DNA of 19,247 nt. It comes from Pseudomonadota bacterium. Lineage in GTDB: Bacteria; Pseudomonadota; Gammaproteobacteria; Acidithiobacillales; Acidithiobacillaceae. This document shows, in pieces, positions 7,082-15,788 of this stretch (position 1 is its first letter; each line of letters opens with the position of its first letter). The translations under genes and the position numbers were made by a program. The notes under the pieces were generated by a model. That model was not told the origin of the DNA and ran no database searches. It saw only the letters and a program-made list of their open reading frames with translations. The stretch is from NCBI GenBank assembly GCA_021827445.1, contig JAKAVW010000020.1, positions 1 through 19,247 on the forward strand, in the 5' to 3' direction.

Positions 7082-9445
7082 ATGAAACGGATGTTGATTA
7101 ATGCTACCCACGCAGAGGAGTTGCGGGTGGCTTTGGTAGATGGTCAAAAACTCCTCGATCTGGACATTGAACGCGCCTACCGGGAACAGAAAAAAAGCAA
7201 TATTTACAAGGGCCGCATCACCCGCGTCGAACCTAGTCTCGAAGCCGCCTTTGTGGACTACGGCGCCGAACGGCACGGTTTTCTGCCCCTGAAAGAAATC
7301 GCCCGGGAATATTTCCTGCAGCAAGAACCAGGTCGCAAACGCATTCAGGATCTGGTGCGGGAAGGCCAGGAAGTCATTGTTCAGGTAGACAAGGAAGAAC
7401 GCTCCAGCAAAGGCGCGGCACTCACCACCTTCGTCAGCCTGGCCGGACGTTACCTGGTGCTCATGCCCAATAACCCGCGTGCCGGCGGCGTATCCCGGCG
7501 CATCGAGGGCGACGACCGCACCCAGATCCGCCAGCACCTGCAACTCCTGGACATCCCCGAAAACATGGGGGTCATCGCCCGCACGGCGGGGATTGGTCAG
7601 GAACTGGAGGCCTTGCAGCGCGATCTCGAATATCTCAAACAAATCTGGCAGGCCATCGTCGATACAGCGGCACCGCGTACCGCCCCCTTCCTGATCTATC
7701 AGGAGGGTAACGTCGTGGTCCGCGCCCTGCGCGATCATTTCTCCGAAGATTTCGGGGAGGTGTTGATCGACGAGGAAGGGGCCTACAACGCTGCGGTGCA
7801 ATTCATGGGCTCCATGATGCCGAAGATGGTGCATCGCCTGAAGCATTACGACAACGACGTGCCCCTCTTCTCCCGCTACCAGATTGAACAGCAGATTGAA
7901 TCGGCCTTCAGTCGCGAAGTGCGCCTGGAGTCGGGGGGCGCCATCGTCATCGACCATACCGAGGCGCTGGTGGCCGTCGATGTGAACTCGGGCCGCGCCA
8001 CTAAGGGTCAGGATATTGCGGAGACCGCTTTCCAGACCAATCTGGAAGCCGCTGAGGAGATCGCCCGGCAGATTCGCCTGCGTGATCTGGGCGGGCTCAT
8101 CGTGGTCGACTTCATCGATATGGAATCCCCCAAGCACCAGCGCGAAGTGGAGAACAATCTCAAGGAAGCCCTCAAGCTGGATCGGGCCAGGGTGCAGTTG
8201 GGGCGAATCTCCCGCTTTGGTCTCATGGAAATGTCCCGGCAGCGTCTCGGCGCGAGTCTCGAAGAAGCCTCCTCTGAGCCCTGCCCGCGCTGTAACGGTA
8301 CCGGTCAGATTCGCGGTTGTGAAGCCACCAGCATGCACGTTCTGCGCCTGCTGTATGAAGAATGCATGAAAGCCGGTGCCGCCGAGGTAGAGTGTCAGGT
8401 GCCGGTGGATGTGGCCGTGTATCTGCTCAACGAAAAACGCCGCCCGATTCTGGAACTGGAAGCCAAGACCGACACTCGCATCCTGATCATCCCCACGCCG
8501 GATATGGTCACGCCCCATTATCAGATCCAGCGGACCCGCGTGGAGGGGAGCAGCGCCCGGCCAGCACCAATGGTCAGTAGTGACAACAACACACTGCCCG
8601 CACGCCCCAGCCGCCCGACCAATGAATCAGCGGCGTTGAGCCCGTTGACCGCGCCACCGCCGCCGGACATATTACCCCCTTTGCGCACACCACCAGCGCC
8701 CAGCAGCCCGAAGGCCAAAGCGCCTGCTAAAGTCGTTCCGCCGGAAGAAGGTATTCTGGCCAGACTGGTGCGGGCGCTGGTATCCCGCTATGTACCGGTT
8801 GACGCGGCAACGTTCCTGGCGGAGACCAGCGGCGCTGAGCTGCCCGCGGGTATGGAGCAGGCCAGCGAGACGAGCACTGATGCCCAAGAAGCCGGCAGCG
8901 AAGACCGCAACAGTCGGCGCCGGCGCCGTGGTGGACGCCGTGCGCGTGCCCGACGCTCCACCCAGGGCGTAGAAAATGGCGCAGAGCCCTCCGCTCCGGG
9001 TCCCGGAGAGTCCCATGAGGAAGCGCACGTTCCAGATCAGAATAACACGCTGTTGCCGGGTGCTGACGAAGATCCACACGTTCCGGAAGAACTGGTCTAC
9101 CCCGGCACCGTACCTGCCGCCACCGACTGGCATCGGATGCTGGTCCCAGCGACGATACAGGCCCCAGTCACAGAACAGCTCAGCGACAGTGAGCCGATAC
9201 CGGAGCCCCCCCACGATACCGGACGGCAACTGGTGCAGAAGGCAAAAAATCAGCCCGCACCAGAGCACGAGCCCGTTCAGGAACCGGTCAACAAGGCAAT
9301 GCAGGAATTCATACCGATCACAGCGCAACAAGAGCCCGTGCAGGGCGACTTACTGGCTGTGGCGGCGACAGAACATCAGAAAGCCGTGCCGATTGCCGTT
9401 CCCGATGAAGCCGAACAGCAGTCTTTCCCGCTGGACGAAAACTGA
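7082..9445 (+). CDS. rne: Ribonuclease E
   Basis: This 787-residue endoribonuclease initiates mRNA decay and matures rRNA and tRNA. It begins MKRMLINATHAEELRVAL as in RNase E/G. The S1 domain is at ~38-120 (NIYKGRITRVEPSLEAAFVD then YGAERHGFLP). The catalytic aspartates lie in VAVDVNSGRATKG (near residue 299) and LIVVDFIDME (near 343). The zinc-link CPRCNGTG gives C401 and C404, the pair that joins two subunits. After ~residue 490 comes a low-complexity, Pro/Ala/Glu-rich tail with an arginine patch SRRRRRGGRRARARR near 610-626, comparable to RNA-binding segments of the RNase E scaffold. The tail is why I call RNase E rather than RNase G; at 787 residues it is shorter than the 1061 of E. coli. 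GGAGAAAG precedes the ATG by about 8 nt. It is convergent with cysS. Confidence 0.95.
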   Translation: MKRMLINATHAEELRVALVDGQKLLDLDIERAYREQKKSNIYKGRITRVEPSLEAAFVDYGAERHGFLPLKEIAREYFLQQEPGRKRIQDLVREGQEVIVQVDKEERSSKGAALTTFVSLAGRYLVLMPNNPRAGGVSRRIEGDDRTQIRQHLQLLDIPENMGVIARTAGIGQELEALQRDLEYLKQIWQAIVDTAAPRTAPFLIYQEGNVVVRALRDHFSEDFGEVLIDEEGAYNAAVQFMGSMMPKMVHRLKHYDNDVPLFSRYQIEQQIESAFSREVRLESGGAIVIDHTEALVAVDVNSGRATKGQDIAETAFQTNLEAAEEIARQIRLRDLGGLIVVDFIDMESPKHQREVENNLKEALKLDRARVQLGRISRFGLMEMSRQRLGASLEEASSEPCPRCNGTGQIRGCEATSMHVLRLLYEECMKAGAAEVECQVPVDVAVYLLNEKRRPILELEAKTDTRILIIPTPDMVTPHYQIQRTRVEGSSARPAPMVSSDNNTLPARPSRPTNESAALSPLTAPPPPDILPPLRTPPAPSSPKAKAPAKVVPPEEGILARLVRALVSRYVPVDAATFLAETSGAELPAGMEQASETSTDAQEAGSEDRNSRRRRRGGRRARARRSTQGVENGAEPSAPGPGESHEEAHVPDQNNTLLPGADEDPHVPEELVYPGTVPAATDWHRMLVPATIQAPVTEQLSDSEPIPEPPHDTGRQLVQKAKNQPAPEHEPVQEPVNKAMQEFIPITAQQEPVQGDLLAVAATEHQKAVPIAVPDEAEQQSFPLDEN

Positions 9446-9458
9446 GAACTAATTCAGT

Positions 9459-9471
9459 GCCCGGATCGGGC
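9459..9471. terminator. GC-rich hairpin between convergent rne and cysS
   Basis: GCCCG-GAT-CGGGC forms a 5-bp perfect stem in the 41-bp gap between the two convergent stop codons. There is no T run on either side, so it is only a possible terminator or 3'-end stabiliser. Confidence 0.3.
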
Positions 9472-9486
9472 GGGGCGGTAGTGCCC

Positions 9487-10875
9487 TCATTCCCGCCGCC
9501 ATGTCGTGCCTCCGGGACCATCTTCGAGGATGACTCCGGCGGCTGCCAATTCCCGCCGGATCCCATCGGCACCGGCAAAATCGCGGGCCTGTCGCGCCGC
9601 GGCGCGCGCGGCGATACGCTCCTCAATCCAGTGGGTATTCGTCTCATCGCCACGGAGAAAAGCCTCTGCCTCTTGTTGCAGCAAACCCAGCACGCCCGCC
9701 AGTTCGCGCAATAAAGCAGCCAGCGGTGCAGCAACTTCGCTGCCCTCATCCCGCAGGCGATTAATCTCGCGGGTCAGGTCAAAGAGCACGGCCAGAGCCG
9801 CTGGCGTATGGAAGTCATCACTCATGGCGCTATGAAAACGCTCCCGCCACTCGGTACCCAACTCCGCCACGATCTTGCGCCCAGGCACCCCGCGCAGGGC
9901 AGTATAGAGTCGGGTGATACCCGCCCTGGCCTGCTCCAGCGCCTCTTCCCCATAGTTCAGCGGGCTGCGATAATGGCTGGACAGAATGAAAAAGCGCAGC
10001 ACCTCGCCCGAATAGCGGGGCAAAAGTTCCCGTACCGTGAAAAAATTATTCAGCGACTTGGACATTTTCTCGTCGTTGATGCGGACAAAGCCGTTGTGCA
10101 TCCAGTAATGGGCAAAAGCACAGCCCGCGCCCTGTGACTGGGCAATCTCATTCTCGTGATGGGGGAACTGCAGGTCCGCACCGCCGCCATGAATATCAAA
10201 AACACAACCCACGGCAGCTGCGGACATCGCCGAACACTCGATATGCCAGCCCGGCCGCCCCTCACCCCAAGGGGAGGGCCAGGACGGCTCGCCGGGCTTA
10301 ACCGCCTTCCACAGGACAAAGTCCAGAGGATCGCGTTTGTCTTCGCCAATATCCACCCGCGCGCCCGCCGTCAGTTCGTCAACGGATTTGCCAGACAGGC
10401 GCCCATACTCCGGGAAGCTACGCACCGCGTAGTACACATCCCCATTGGCTGCGGCGTAGGCGTGTCCTTTAGCAATCAGTGTGCTGATGAGGTATTGCAT
10501 GGCGCCCACATGCTCCGTCGCCCGCGGTTCCAGATCAGGGCGCTGGCAGAGCAACGCCGCCTCATCTTCGTGCATGGCGTCGATGAAACGCGCCGTGAGC
10601 GACTGGATCGATTCGCCACGCTCCCAGGCCCGACGAATGATTTTGTCGTCGATATCGGTGATATTGCGGACGTAAGTCACCTCGTAGCCGCGCTCGCGCA
10701 GATAGCGCACCACCGTGTCAAAGGTGACCATGACCCGGGCGTGGCCAAGATGACAGAAGTCGTACACCGTCATCCCGCAGACATACAGTCCCACATGATT
10801 GGGGCGCAGCACCTCCAGCGGAGTTTTACCGCGGCGCAGGGTATCATAGAGGGTCAATACCGGCAGGGTGGTCAT
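9487..10875 (-). CDS. cysS: Cysteinyl-tRNA synthetase
   Basis: This is a class I aminoacyl-tRNA synthetase of 462 residues, the normal length, which charges tRNA-Cys. The HIGH-type motif is HLGH in YVCGMTVYDFCHLGHARVMV; the KMSKS motif is at 270-274 (EKMSKSLNNFF). All zinc ligands that select cysteine are visible: the Cys in YVCG, the Cys in GWHIECSAM, and the His/Glu in FPHHENE. The C-terminal anticodon-binding part (RLRDEGSEVAAPLAALLRE onward) is complete. It starts 21 nt after gltX on the same strand, so the two synthetases form an operon. The ATG start fits the family N-terminus (LPVLTLYDTLRRGKTPLEVL). Confidence 0.97.
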   Translation of the reverse strand: MTTLPVLTLYDTLRRGKTPLEVLRPNHVGLYVCGMTVYDFCHLGHARVMVTFDTVVRYLRERGYEVTYVRNITDIDDKIIRRAWERGESIQSLTARFIDAMHEDEAALLCQRPDLEPRATEHVGAMQYLISTLIAKGHAYAAANGDVYYAVRSFPEYGRLSGKSVDELTAGARVDIGEDKRDPLDFVLWKAVKPGEPSWPSPWGEGRPGWHIECSAMSAAAVGCVFDIHGGGADLQFPHHENEIAQSQGAGCAFAHYWMHNGFVRINDEKMSKSLNNFFTVRELLPRYSGEVLRFFILSSHYRSPLNYGEEALEQARAGITRLYTALRGVPGRKIVAELGTEWRERFHSAMSDDFHTPAALAVLFDLTREINRLRDEGSEVAAPLAALLRELAGVLGLLQQEAEAFLRGDETNTHWIEERIAARAAARQARDFAGADGIRRELAAAGVILEDGPGGTTWRRE

Positions 10876-10896
10876 CTTTTCAGCCTCGACGAGGGT

Positions 10897-12300
10897 TCAG
10901 GAGCATTGGGCAGCGGCGCGCAGGCGATCCAGCGCGCGCGCCGCACCGATGAGGGGAAGGAGCGCCGCCAATTCCGGTCCGTGGGTGCGTCCGGTCAGCG
11001 CGGCACGCAGGGGCATGAACAGCGACTTACCGCGCTGCCCGCTTGCTTGCTGCAGGGCCTTGGTCCAGAGCCGGTAGTCGCCACCTGCGACCTGCAGCGT
11101 CGTCTGGGCGACGGACCAGAATTCAGGACCAACACCGGTGATAGCCTCAGCGGCTTCTGCGTCCATTGCGGGGGTGGCAAAACAGCGCTCGGCCCAATCC
11201 AGGGCATCGGCGGGCAGCACGGTATTGGCGCGCACCGCGGCGACAAAAGGCATTTCCCGCCCCGTCGGCACTTTGTCCTGCAGATGGGGTGCCAACCAGT
11301 TCCAGACGGCGGCATCGTCCAGCGACTGTACCGCTTCGTGCTGCCAATGCTGCAACTGCACCGCATCAAAATGGCCGGGTGCCTTGCTGATCTGGGTCAG
11401 CGCAAAACCCTGGGCCAACGCCGTATTGTCCAGAAAATCCGTCGCGGTGTAGTGGTGACCAAGGCGCGCCAAGTAGTTGCGTACCGCCGCTGGCAAATAG
11501 CCGTGATGCTGCAGATCGCGCAGGCTGGTGGCCCCGTGGCGCTTGGACAGGGGCTGACCGTCGGTACCCAGCAATAAGGGCAGGTGGCCGTAGTCCGGCA
11601 CCGGCAAACCCAGCGCCTGCATGATCAGGATTTGCCGGGGGGTATTGGTGAGATGGTCCTCACCGCGCAGAACCAGAGTCACCCCCATCAGCGCATCGTC
11701 GACGGCATTGGCAAAGAAAAATGCCGGACTGCCGTCACTGCGGCGGATGACAAAGTCCCCCAGATCAGCCAACGCATACTGACGCTCGCCCCAAACCAGA
11801 TCGGGCACGCTGAGGATGCCTTGGTCGGGAATATGGAAGCGCAGCGTGGGTCGCATGCCCGCCGCCTCTCGCTCGGCCCGCGCCTCGGCGCTGAGATGCC
11901 GACAGCGTCCCCCATAACGTGGTGCTTTCCCCGCCGAGCGCTGCACGGCGCGCTCGGCGGCCAGATCATCGGCGCTGCAATAGCAGGGGTAAGCCTGTCC
12001 GGTCGCCTGTAAGCGGGCATAGTACGCATCATAGAGGGCCAGACGTTCCATCTGCCGGTAAGGGCCGTGATCGCCGCCCCGGTCCGGGCCTTCGTCCCAG
12101 TCAAGGCCGAACCATTGCAGGTCTTCCAACAAGGCCTGCTCGTAGATCTCGGGGGAGCGATCCTGATCTGTATCTTCCAGGCGTAAAATGAATGCACCAC
12201 CCACGCTACGCGCCGCCAGCCAGGCAAAAAGGGCGGTGCGGGCGTTGCCAAGGTGCAGGTAACCGGTGGGGCTGGGCGCGAAGCGACTCTTGAGATTCAT
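10897..12300 (-). CDS. gltX: Glutamyl-tRNA synthetase
   Basis: This is a class I synthetase of 467 residues from the chosen ATG at 12300 (MNLKSRFAPSPTGYLHLG). The frame stays open further upstream to 12597, but family members begin at this point and the extra residues overlap the divergent mrcA gene, so the longer form is rejected. An ATG 21 nt upstream (12321, MAQYYTT) is a minor alternative. Visible motifs are the HIGH-type region PSPTGYLHLGNAR, a CYCSADDL zinc-like segment, and the KMSKS equivalent PLSKRHG around K253. It attaches Glu to tRNA-Glu. Acidithiobacillus and some relatives carry two GluRS copies, one serving tRNA-Gln through the amidotransferase route; which one this is cannot be told from the sequence alone. 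There is no Shine-Dalgarno; a promoter right at the ATG suggests leaderless mRNA. Confidence 0.95.
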   Translation of the reverse strand: MNLKSRFAPSPTGYLHLGNARTALFAWLAARSVGGAFILRLEDTDQDRSPEIYEQALLEDLQWFGLDWDEGPDRGGDHGPYRQMERLALYDAYYARLQATGQAYPCYCSADDLAAERAVQRSAGKAPRYGGRCRHLSAEARAEREAAGMRPTLRFHIPDQGILSVPDLVWGERQYALADLGDFVIRRSDGSPAFFFANAVDDALMGVTLVLRGEDHLTNTPRQILIMQALGLPVPDYGHLPLLLGTDGQPLSKRHGATSLRDLQHHGYLPAAVRNYLARLGHHYTATDFLDNTALAQGFALTQISKAPGHFDAVQLQHWQHEAVQSLDDAAVWNWLAPHLQDKVPTGREMPFVAAVRANTVLPADALDWAERCFATPAMDAEAAEAITGVGPEFWSVAQTTLQVAGGDYRLWTKALQQASGQRGKSLFMPLRAALTGRTHGPELAALLPLIGAARALDRLRAAAQCS

Positions 12301-12306
12301 GGTGGT

Positions 12307-12335
12307 ATAGTATTGCGCCATCGGCTGCGTCGCAA
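12307..12335 (-). promoter_or_regulatory. Candidate gltX promoter giving leaderless mRNA
   Basis: On the minus strand TTGCGA (-35, 4/6) and TACTAT (-10, 4/6) are spaced by exactly 17 nt. Only six bases (ACCACC) lie between the -10 box and the gltX ATG, so transcription would begin at or next to the start codon. This agrees with the absence of a Shine-Dalgarno and supports the start at 12300. Confidence 0.4.
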
Positions 12336-12355
12336 TGCAAAAGCCGGAACAGACG

Positions 12356-12395
12356 TATTTCGCAAGGTGCATGTCAGCCTGCATTTTGCGAAATA
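12356..12395. promoter_or_regulatory. 40-bp dyad symmetry in the gltX-mrcA divergent region
   Basis: TATTTCGCAA at 12356-12365 and its exact complement TTGCGAAATA at 12386-12395 enclose a second complementary pair (TGCA at 12368 and at 12380) around an 8-nt centre. It sits 25 nt before the mrcA ATG and about 20 nt upstream of the gltX -35 box. It could be an operator for one or both genes or an RNA hairpin in the mrcA leader. No known regulator is recognised. Confidence 0.5.
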
Positions 12396-12420
12396 CTCTT
12401 AAAATACGGAAAGAAACGGC

Positions 12421-14910
12421 ATGGCTCAAGCTAAGACCCCTGGTGTGCGCGCTAAGCAGCCCAAGCGCCACCACTATGGCCGCTGGATTGTACTGATCAT
12501 CCTGTTGATCCTGATTAATATCGGGATCGGCATCAGCATTTACGTCTATCGCATCTGGCAGACCCTGCCTCCCGTTCATGAACTCAGTGAATGGCATCCT
12601 GACGAACCTCTGCGGATTTACGCCGCCAATGGCACGCTGCTGCAGGAAGTGGGTCCACAGATGCGCTATGCCCTGCCCCTGGATCAGATTCCGGTCACGT
12701 TGCAGGAGGCTTTCATCTCCGCAGAAAATGCACGCTTCTTCAGCAACAACCCGCTGTATTATCCGGTCAGCTATCCGGGGATCCTCCGTGCCGCGCTCGT
12801 TGATTTAATTCACATGGCGCCGGTGCAGGGTGCCAGCACCATCCCCGAGCAGGTAGCCCGCAACTTTTACCTGACCCCGCAAAAAACCATCTCCCGTAAG
12901 ATCGCGGAAATCCTGCTGGCCTATAAGCTCGCCGACCACTTTACCCATCGACAGATTCTTGAGCTTTATCTGAACAAGATTTATCTCGGACAAGGTGCCT
13001 ACGGCGTGCAGGCAGCAGCCCGAACCTACTTCGGAAAAGGCGTCAGTCATCTTACCCTGGGAGAGATGGCCACTATTGCGGGACTCCCCCCGGCACCGTC
13101 CGTGTTGAACCCCGTGGTCAATCCCGATCTCGCCAAAAGACGGCGGGCTTATGTACTCAAGCGTCTGGAAAATCGCGGTTACATTTCTAAAGCCGAAGAG
13201 GCAAAGGCCAACGCCGAACCCATTCTGTCGCGCTATCATGCGGCGGCCAGCCATGGCGCCCCCTATGTCACCGACTGGATCGCCAACTGGCTCACCCAGC
13301 AATTTGGCAGCGATTTCACCTACCGTTCCGGGCTCAAGGTATACACCACCATCCTCCCACGGGATCAGGAGGCAGCCAATCAGGCGGTGGCCGTGGGCCT
13401 GGAAAATTACGCCATGGGCCTCTCCAGTATGGACCCCAAAAGCTATCGCGGCCCCATCGCGCGCCTCAGCGGGAGGGCACTGGAGACGGCCCTTGCGGGC
13501 AAGCGGCCTGACGCGTTGCCGCCCCATGACCCGGCCAACCTCAAATGGGGCGTCGTGGTCAGTGCCGACGCCAAAAGCGCCACGGTGGCTCTGGAAGGCA
13601 GGAAGAATGTCACCCTGACCCTGCGCGACGTCAATTGGGCACGCCCCCGTTATGGCGCTCCCAGGCCGCGTTTGGTGAATGCGGTTCTGCACAGCGGTGA
13701 CTTGGTCTGGCTGCGCCCTTATGTACATTCGGTTACGGCGGGGGCAGGTCAGGAATGGGGTGCCAATGTCTGGTCCTCCGCGGGCAAAAATGGCGGCTGG
13801 CAACTCTCACAGATCCCCCATGTACAACGTGCTCTGGTAAGTTTGGACAGCCGCACCGGGGCTATCCACGCCCTGGTGGGTGGCTTCAGCTATGAACTCA
13901 GCCATTTTGACCGCGCCGTTTTTGCCTACCGGCAACCGGGCTCCGGCTTCAAGCCCTTTGTCTACGCCGCTGCCATGGATGCGCCAGCGCTGCTGGCATC
14001 AGGCAGGAACAGCTATATGACGCCACAGACGCCGATTCCGGATACTCCCCTGTCCATCACCCTGCCGACAGGACAGGTCTATGCGCCGACCAACTACAGC
14101 AACCAGTTCTCCAATACCCCGATCCCGGTGTGGTCGAACCTGGCTTACTCTCATAACGTACCCAGTGTTCGCATTCTCATGGACATCGGCATCCCTTATG
14201 CAGCGCAGTATGTGCAACGCTTTGGTTTTCCGGCCAGTCAGGTACCGCAAGTACCTTCCATGGTGCTCGGCGCGGGAGATTACAGTCCCTTACAGTTGGC
14301 CCGCGCCTATGCGGTCTTCTCCAGCGGCGGCTTTCTGCCCAATCCCTATCTCATCACCAAAATCGTGAATAGTCGCGGCACGCAAATCTCCCTGCTCAAC
14401 TGTCCCATGGGTTATGTACCACCCGCGCAACAAACCGCCATTCCGCCGGGTGTTGCCTATTTGCTGACCGAGATGATGCAGCAGGTGATCAAGATCGGGA
14501 CCGGCGTCGCGGCCCAGAGCCTGGGGCGCAATGACATTGCGGGCAAAACCGGCACGACCAATCACGAAAATAATGCCTGGTTTAACGGGTTTAGCCCGCA
14601 TATCACCACCAGTGTCTGGGTGGGTTACGATGACAACCGCACCATGGGTCGCTGGGCTGCGGGGGCACGTGAGGCACTGCCCATCTGGATTCACTTCATG
14701 CGGACCGCCATGGCGGGCAGCCCTGCTACCGGCTTCTTCCGGCCACCTTCCGTGACCGGACCCACCATCAGCGGCGGGAGTGATGTCATTGGCGTCAGTG
14801 ATTATCTGGCGGGCTACCCACCCATTGCTGCACCTACCGCTTCTGCAGAAAGTGGCGCAGGAATGGATCTTGGCGACAAGCTCTTGAATACCATCAAGAA
14901 CCTTTTTTGA
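12421..14910 (+). CDS. mrcA: Class A penicillin-binding protein 1A
   Basis: This 829-residue inner-membrane peptidoglycan synthase has one N-terminal membrane segment (~21-43), a GT51 glycosyltransferase domain (~65-240), an OB-like insert (~325-430) and a transpeptidase domain. The transpeptidase is intact: S508-x-x-K511 in PGSGFKPF, S577-H-N579, and K709-T-G in AGKTGTTN. In GT51 the catalytic glutamate (E102 in AENARFF), F106, T140, Q144, RKIAE, the ILELYLNKIYLG block and YFGKG are present. However, the usual ED is EN (N103), the His three residues after the Phe is N109, and GASTITQQ is GASTIPEQ. GGAAAG lies about 8 nt before the ATG. It is divergent from gltX and convergent with the Tat/DsrE gene 24 nt away. 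PBP1A rather than 1B or 1C is chosen from the OB insert and general sequence; symbol less certain than family. Confidence 0.9.
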   Translation: MAQAKTPGVRAKQPKRHHYGRWIVLIILLILINIGIGISIYVYRIWQTLPPVHELSEWHPDEPLRIYAANGTLLQEVGPQMRYALPLDQIPVTLQEAFISAENARFFSNNPLYYPVSYPGILRAALVDLIHMAPVQGASTIPEQVARNFYLTPQKTISRKIAEILLAYKLADHFTHRQILELYLNKIYLGQGAYGVQAAARTYFGKGVSHLTLGEMATIAGLPPAPSVLNPVVNPDLAKRRRAYVLKRLENRGYISKAEEAKANAEPILSRYHAAASHGAPYVTDWIANWLTQQFGSDFTYRSGLKVYTTILPRDQEAANQAVAVGLENYAMGLSSMDPKSYRGPIARLSGRALETALAGKRPDALPPHDPANLKWGVVVSADAKSATVALEGRKNVTLTLRDVNWARPRYGAPRPRLVNAVLHSGDLVWLRPYVHSVTAGAGQEWGANVWSSAGKNGGWQLSQIPHVQRALVSLDSRTGAIHALVGGFSYELSHFDRAVFAYRQPGSGFKPFVYAAAMDAPALLASGRNSYMTPQTPIPDTPLSITLPTGQVYAPTNYSNQFSNTPIPVWSNLAYSHNVPSVRILMDIGIPYAAQYVQRFGFPASQVPQVPSMVLGAGDYSPLQLARAYAVFSSGGFLPNPYLITKIVNSRGTQISLLNCPMGYVPPAQQTAIPPGVAYLLTEMMQQVIKIGTGVAAQSLGRNDIAGKTGTTNHENNAWFNGFSPHITTSVWVGYDDNRTMGRWAAGAREALPIWIHFMRTAMAGSPATGFFRPPSVTGPTISGGSDVIGVSDYLAGYPPIAAPTASAESGAGMDLGDKLLNTIKNLF

Positions 14911-14934
14911 TACCGCCGAAATCGGAAGGTGGTG

Positions 14935-15747
14935 TTATTTCGCGTACTGGAACCCCGCCAGTTCGAGTTCCGGCAACGTACCGACAATGCCAGGCGTGAG
15001 AATGACGCCGGGAATAAGGTGGTTGGTGAACTCTGCCGCCATCTGCGAATGCGTGAGATGGTCGGGATTATCGCCTTTGGCGTGGAGACCCATAGTCAAC
15101 TCCCAAACCTCATTGTGACAGGCCAGAAAGACGGCACCACGTTTCTGCAGGACAACGATACTGTTGTCATGGGGAGAAAAAACGCCATCGGGATCATTGA
15201 AGTCCACGGGATTTGCCTGGGCGTCTGCAGGCTCCAGGATGAAGGCATTGGTCTTCTGTTTGCCCTTGGTCAGTTTAGCAAAGCGGTACTTCTCCCAGAT
15301 ATAGTCGTCGTACAGTGCGAGATGCGCGCTGCCATGGGTCGCGGACACCGCCAGGAAATTGGGATGCCGGAATGACCAGATCTGGGTGTTCATGGCATTG
15401 CGCATGAGATTCAGCCAGGGGCTCTCCAAGGCCGTATTGTCCCACACCTGTTTCGGTCCACCGGAATAGCGCAACACCTCATCGAGGGCCTCGCTATCCC
15501 ATTGGTCAGGGCTGGTCAGGATCATCGGCACCGTCTTGAAGTCACGTCGCCGGGGGGCTGCGGCCAAACGATCGCTGAGATCCTGGAGGGTGGTCGCGCC
15601 GCCGACCAAAAGCGGAGCAGCCGCGCCACGCATCGTGGCGGCCAATCCGGTCGAACTGACCCCCAGGGCCACCGCGCCGATACCAACCCCCAGTAGCGTA
15701 CGTTTCATCGCATCTCTACGCCCTATATATACATTTTCAGGTTTCAC
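14935..15747 (-). CDS. Tat-exported DsrE-like protein of unknown function
   Basis: This 270-residue protein starts at a GTG preceded by GGGAG at 7-nt spacing. The N-terminus has a twin-arginine signal (GRRDAMKR with R10-R11, then the hydrophobic LLGVGIGAVALGVSSTGLA), so it should be folded and exported to the periplasm. The last ~90 residues resemble the DsrE/DsrF fold: IVVLQKRGAVFLACHNEVWE with a single conserved-position Cys (C210), then LIPGVILTPGIVGTLPELEL and GFQYAK, matching the PGV-x-PxGVxELxxLQxxGYxY ending of periplasmic DsrE-like proteins. DsrE proteins handle persulfides or thiols in sulfur metabolism; no such role is shown here. It follows bufC by 82 nt on the same strand with a possible terminator between, so it may be read with the bufferin operon in part. 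Exact function unknown. Confidence 0.8.
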   Translation of the reverse strand: MKPENVYIGRRDAMKRTLLGVGIGAVALGVSSTGLAATMRGAAAPLLVGGATTLQDLSDRLAAAPRRRDFKTVPMILTSPDQWDSEALDEVLRYSGGPKQVWDNTALESPWLNLMRNAMNTQIWSFRHPNFLAVSATHGSAHLALYDDYIWEKYRFAKLTKGKQKTNAFILEPADAQANPVDFNDPDGVFSPHDNSIVVLQKRGAVFLACHNEVWELTMGLHAKGDNPDHLTHSQMAAEFTNHLIPGVILTPGIVGTLPELELAGFQYAK

Positions 15748-15788
15748 TTGCTTTCTCCCATTAATATCAGACGGAACTGCACATAAAA

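Noticed and set aside
7013..8518. 501-codon open frame on the minus strand opposite rne
   Set aside because: It is the antisense of the highly conserved catalytic part of RNase E; it has His-rich, low-logic sequence and no family motifs, an effect of GC-rich codon use.
10156..11577. 473-codon open frame on the plus strand opposite cysS and gltX
   Set aside because: It spans two well-supported synthetase genes on the other strand and the sequence is antisense-like, without domain motifs.
12301..12597. N-terminal extension of gltX by about 99 codons
   Set aside because: It overlaps the start of mrcA on the other strand, passes the dyad and promoter signals, and GluRS proteins start at the RFAPSPTGYLHLG region.
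12805..13803. 332-codon minus-strand frame inside mrcA
   Set aside because: Shadow of the PBP1A reading frame; no start signal or recognisable domain.
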